DNA from: JAVBKE01 sp031554215
Lineage (GTDB): Bacteria > Bacillota > Bacilli > JARBTR01
Direction of reading: 5' to 3'
Length of the DNA stretch: 21,931 nt
Assembly (NCBI GenBank): GCA_031554215.1
Contig: JAVBKF010000056.1
Location: 1 to 21,931, forward strand
Below are positions 21,153 through 21,931 of this stretch, piece by piece (within the stretch, counting starts at the first letter, position 1; every line of letters starts with the position of its first letter). A program made the translations under genes and the position numbers. The notes beneath the pieces are model-generated. The model did not search any database and had not been told where the DNA came from. It saw only the letters and a program-made list of their open reading frames with translations.

Positions 21153-21931
21153 ATGAAGTATCCTTTAAATGTTACATCAGAAATTGGTGTATTAAGAACA
21201 GTATTGTTGCATCGTCCGGGCCGAGAAGTAGAGAATTTGACACCTGACACACTCGAAAGACTTTTATTTGATGACATTCCGTATTTACCTGAGGTGCAGA
21301 AAGAACATGACTATTTCGCAGCAACCTTGCAAAATAGAGGGACTGAAGTTCTTTATTTAGAGAAATTAGTTGCAGAAACACTTTCGACAACCGAACTTAG
21401 AAAACAATTTATTAATGAAATTTTATCTGAAAGCCATTTGTCATCAACTATTCTTGAAGATCAACTTCGGGAGTATTTGGCCTCTTTACCAGCTGAACAG
21501 CTTGTTGATACTGTGATGGTCGGCATTCAGAAGAAAGAAATGAACTTTAAGCAATCAAATCACCTTTCAGAAATGATGCTCGAAACAAACCCATTCTATA
21601 TGGATCCAATGCCAAATCTTTACTTTACACGTGACCCTGCAGCTGTTATTGGAAACGGCATTTCGATTAATCGGATGAACCGTGTCGCAAGACAACGCGA
21701 GTCACTATTTTTAGATTACATTATCAAGTATCATCCACGTTTTGCAAAAGCAAACATTCCTATTTGGTTTAACAGAACAGCAAGCCATCCAATGGAAGGT
21801 GGAGACCAACTCGTACTTGCCAGCGATGTCATTGCCATTGGTGTCAGTGATCGTACATCACCACAAGCGATCGAAGAAATGGCTGTTAATATTTTTGAAA
21901 ATCAAAAAGACATTAAGAAAGTTCTTGCCAT
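21153..21931 (+). CDS. arcA: Arginine deiminase, 3' end outside window
   Basis: First enzyme of the arginine deiminase pathway, turning arginine into citrulline and ammonia for ATP production and acid resistance. The visible 259 residues cover the N-terminal two thirds of a protein normally near 410 residues. Family marks are SEIGVLRTVLLHRPGRE (9-25), ETNPFYMDPMPNLYFTRDP with the substrate-binding aspartate 161, and HPMEGGDQLVL (212-222). The catalytic histidine and cysteine lie in the missing C-terminus. The ATG is preceded by AAGGAAGG; another ATG at 21144 is in a different frame. arcB, arcC and arcD would be expected to follow beyond the right edge. The long leader and ArgR-like sites suggest arginine control. 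Confidence 0.96.
   Translation, partial: MKYPLNVTSEIGVLRTVLLHRPGREVENLTPDTLERLLFDDIPYLPEVQKEHDYFAATLQNRGTEVLYLEKLVAETLSTTELRKQFINEILSESHLSSTILEDQLREYLASLPAEQLVDTVMVGIQKKEMNFKQSNHLSEMMLETNPFYMDPMPNLYFTRDPAAVIGNGISINRMNRVARQRESLFLDYIIKYHPRFAKANIPIWFNRTASHPMEGGDQLVLASDVIAIGVSDRTSPQAIEEMAVNIFENQKDIKKVLA

Overview
The window is low-GC Gram-positive (Bacillota, class Bacilli) chromosome, most likely from a Bacillaceae-like organism. Support comes from strong AAGGAGG/AGGTGAT-type ribosome binding sites, frequent GTG/TTG starts, U-tailed hairpin terminators, a BirA box in front of bioY, lipoproteins with lipoboxes, CvfB- and YodN-like proteins, and a gene order (yodN-like, deoD, M15 carboxypeptidase, S41 protease) that, from memory, resembles the B. 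subtilis yod region. The exact genus cannot be fixed from this sequence. Both ends cut a gene: nth loses its first residues on the left, and arcA loses its catalytic C-terminus on the right.

Layout. (1) 1-1170: the end of endonuclease III, then a scarred region with a frameshifted IS1182-family transposase N-terminus, its upstream hairpin, and a diverged ~50-nt duplication with hairpins. (2) 1170-4546, minus strand: a self-contained signalling module of sensor kinase, OmpR-type regulator and a secreted lipoprotein with two DUF4822 domains. (3) 4818-10076, plus strand: a YodN-like protein, then a deoD / D,D-carboxypeptidase / CtpA-type protease / MarR run, then an unknown small beta-rich protein. 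(4) 10519-12012: a POT-family di/tripeptide transporter behind a long AT-rich leader. (5) 12337-14226, minus strand: an Hsp20-like protein and a MATE exporter. (6) 14694-17425, plus strand: dapF, a PAP2 phosphatase and mnmH. (7) bioY (minus) and cvfB-like (plus), divergent around a BirA operator. (8) 19345-20671: a PadR regulator behind a cluster of DnaA-box sequences, and a DUF2785 protein. (9) 20672-end: a long structured leader and arcA.

Shared themes are cell-wall metabolism (DapF, M15 carboxypeptidase, CtpA-type protease with a peptidoglycan-binding domain, PAP2 phosphatase), envelope sensing and transport (two-component system, POT, MATE, BioY) and arginine catabolism. I do not see a phage, CRISPR array, defence island, rRNA or tRNA. 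The least ordinary signals are regulatory: a 17-bp perfect hairpin that buries the Hsp20 ribosome binding site, five DnaA-box-like sites within 115 bp around the padR promoter, a ~330-nt structured region before arcA, and a sequence motif shared by the upstream regions of the sensor kinase and the DUF4822 lipoprotein.
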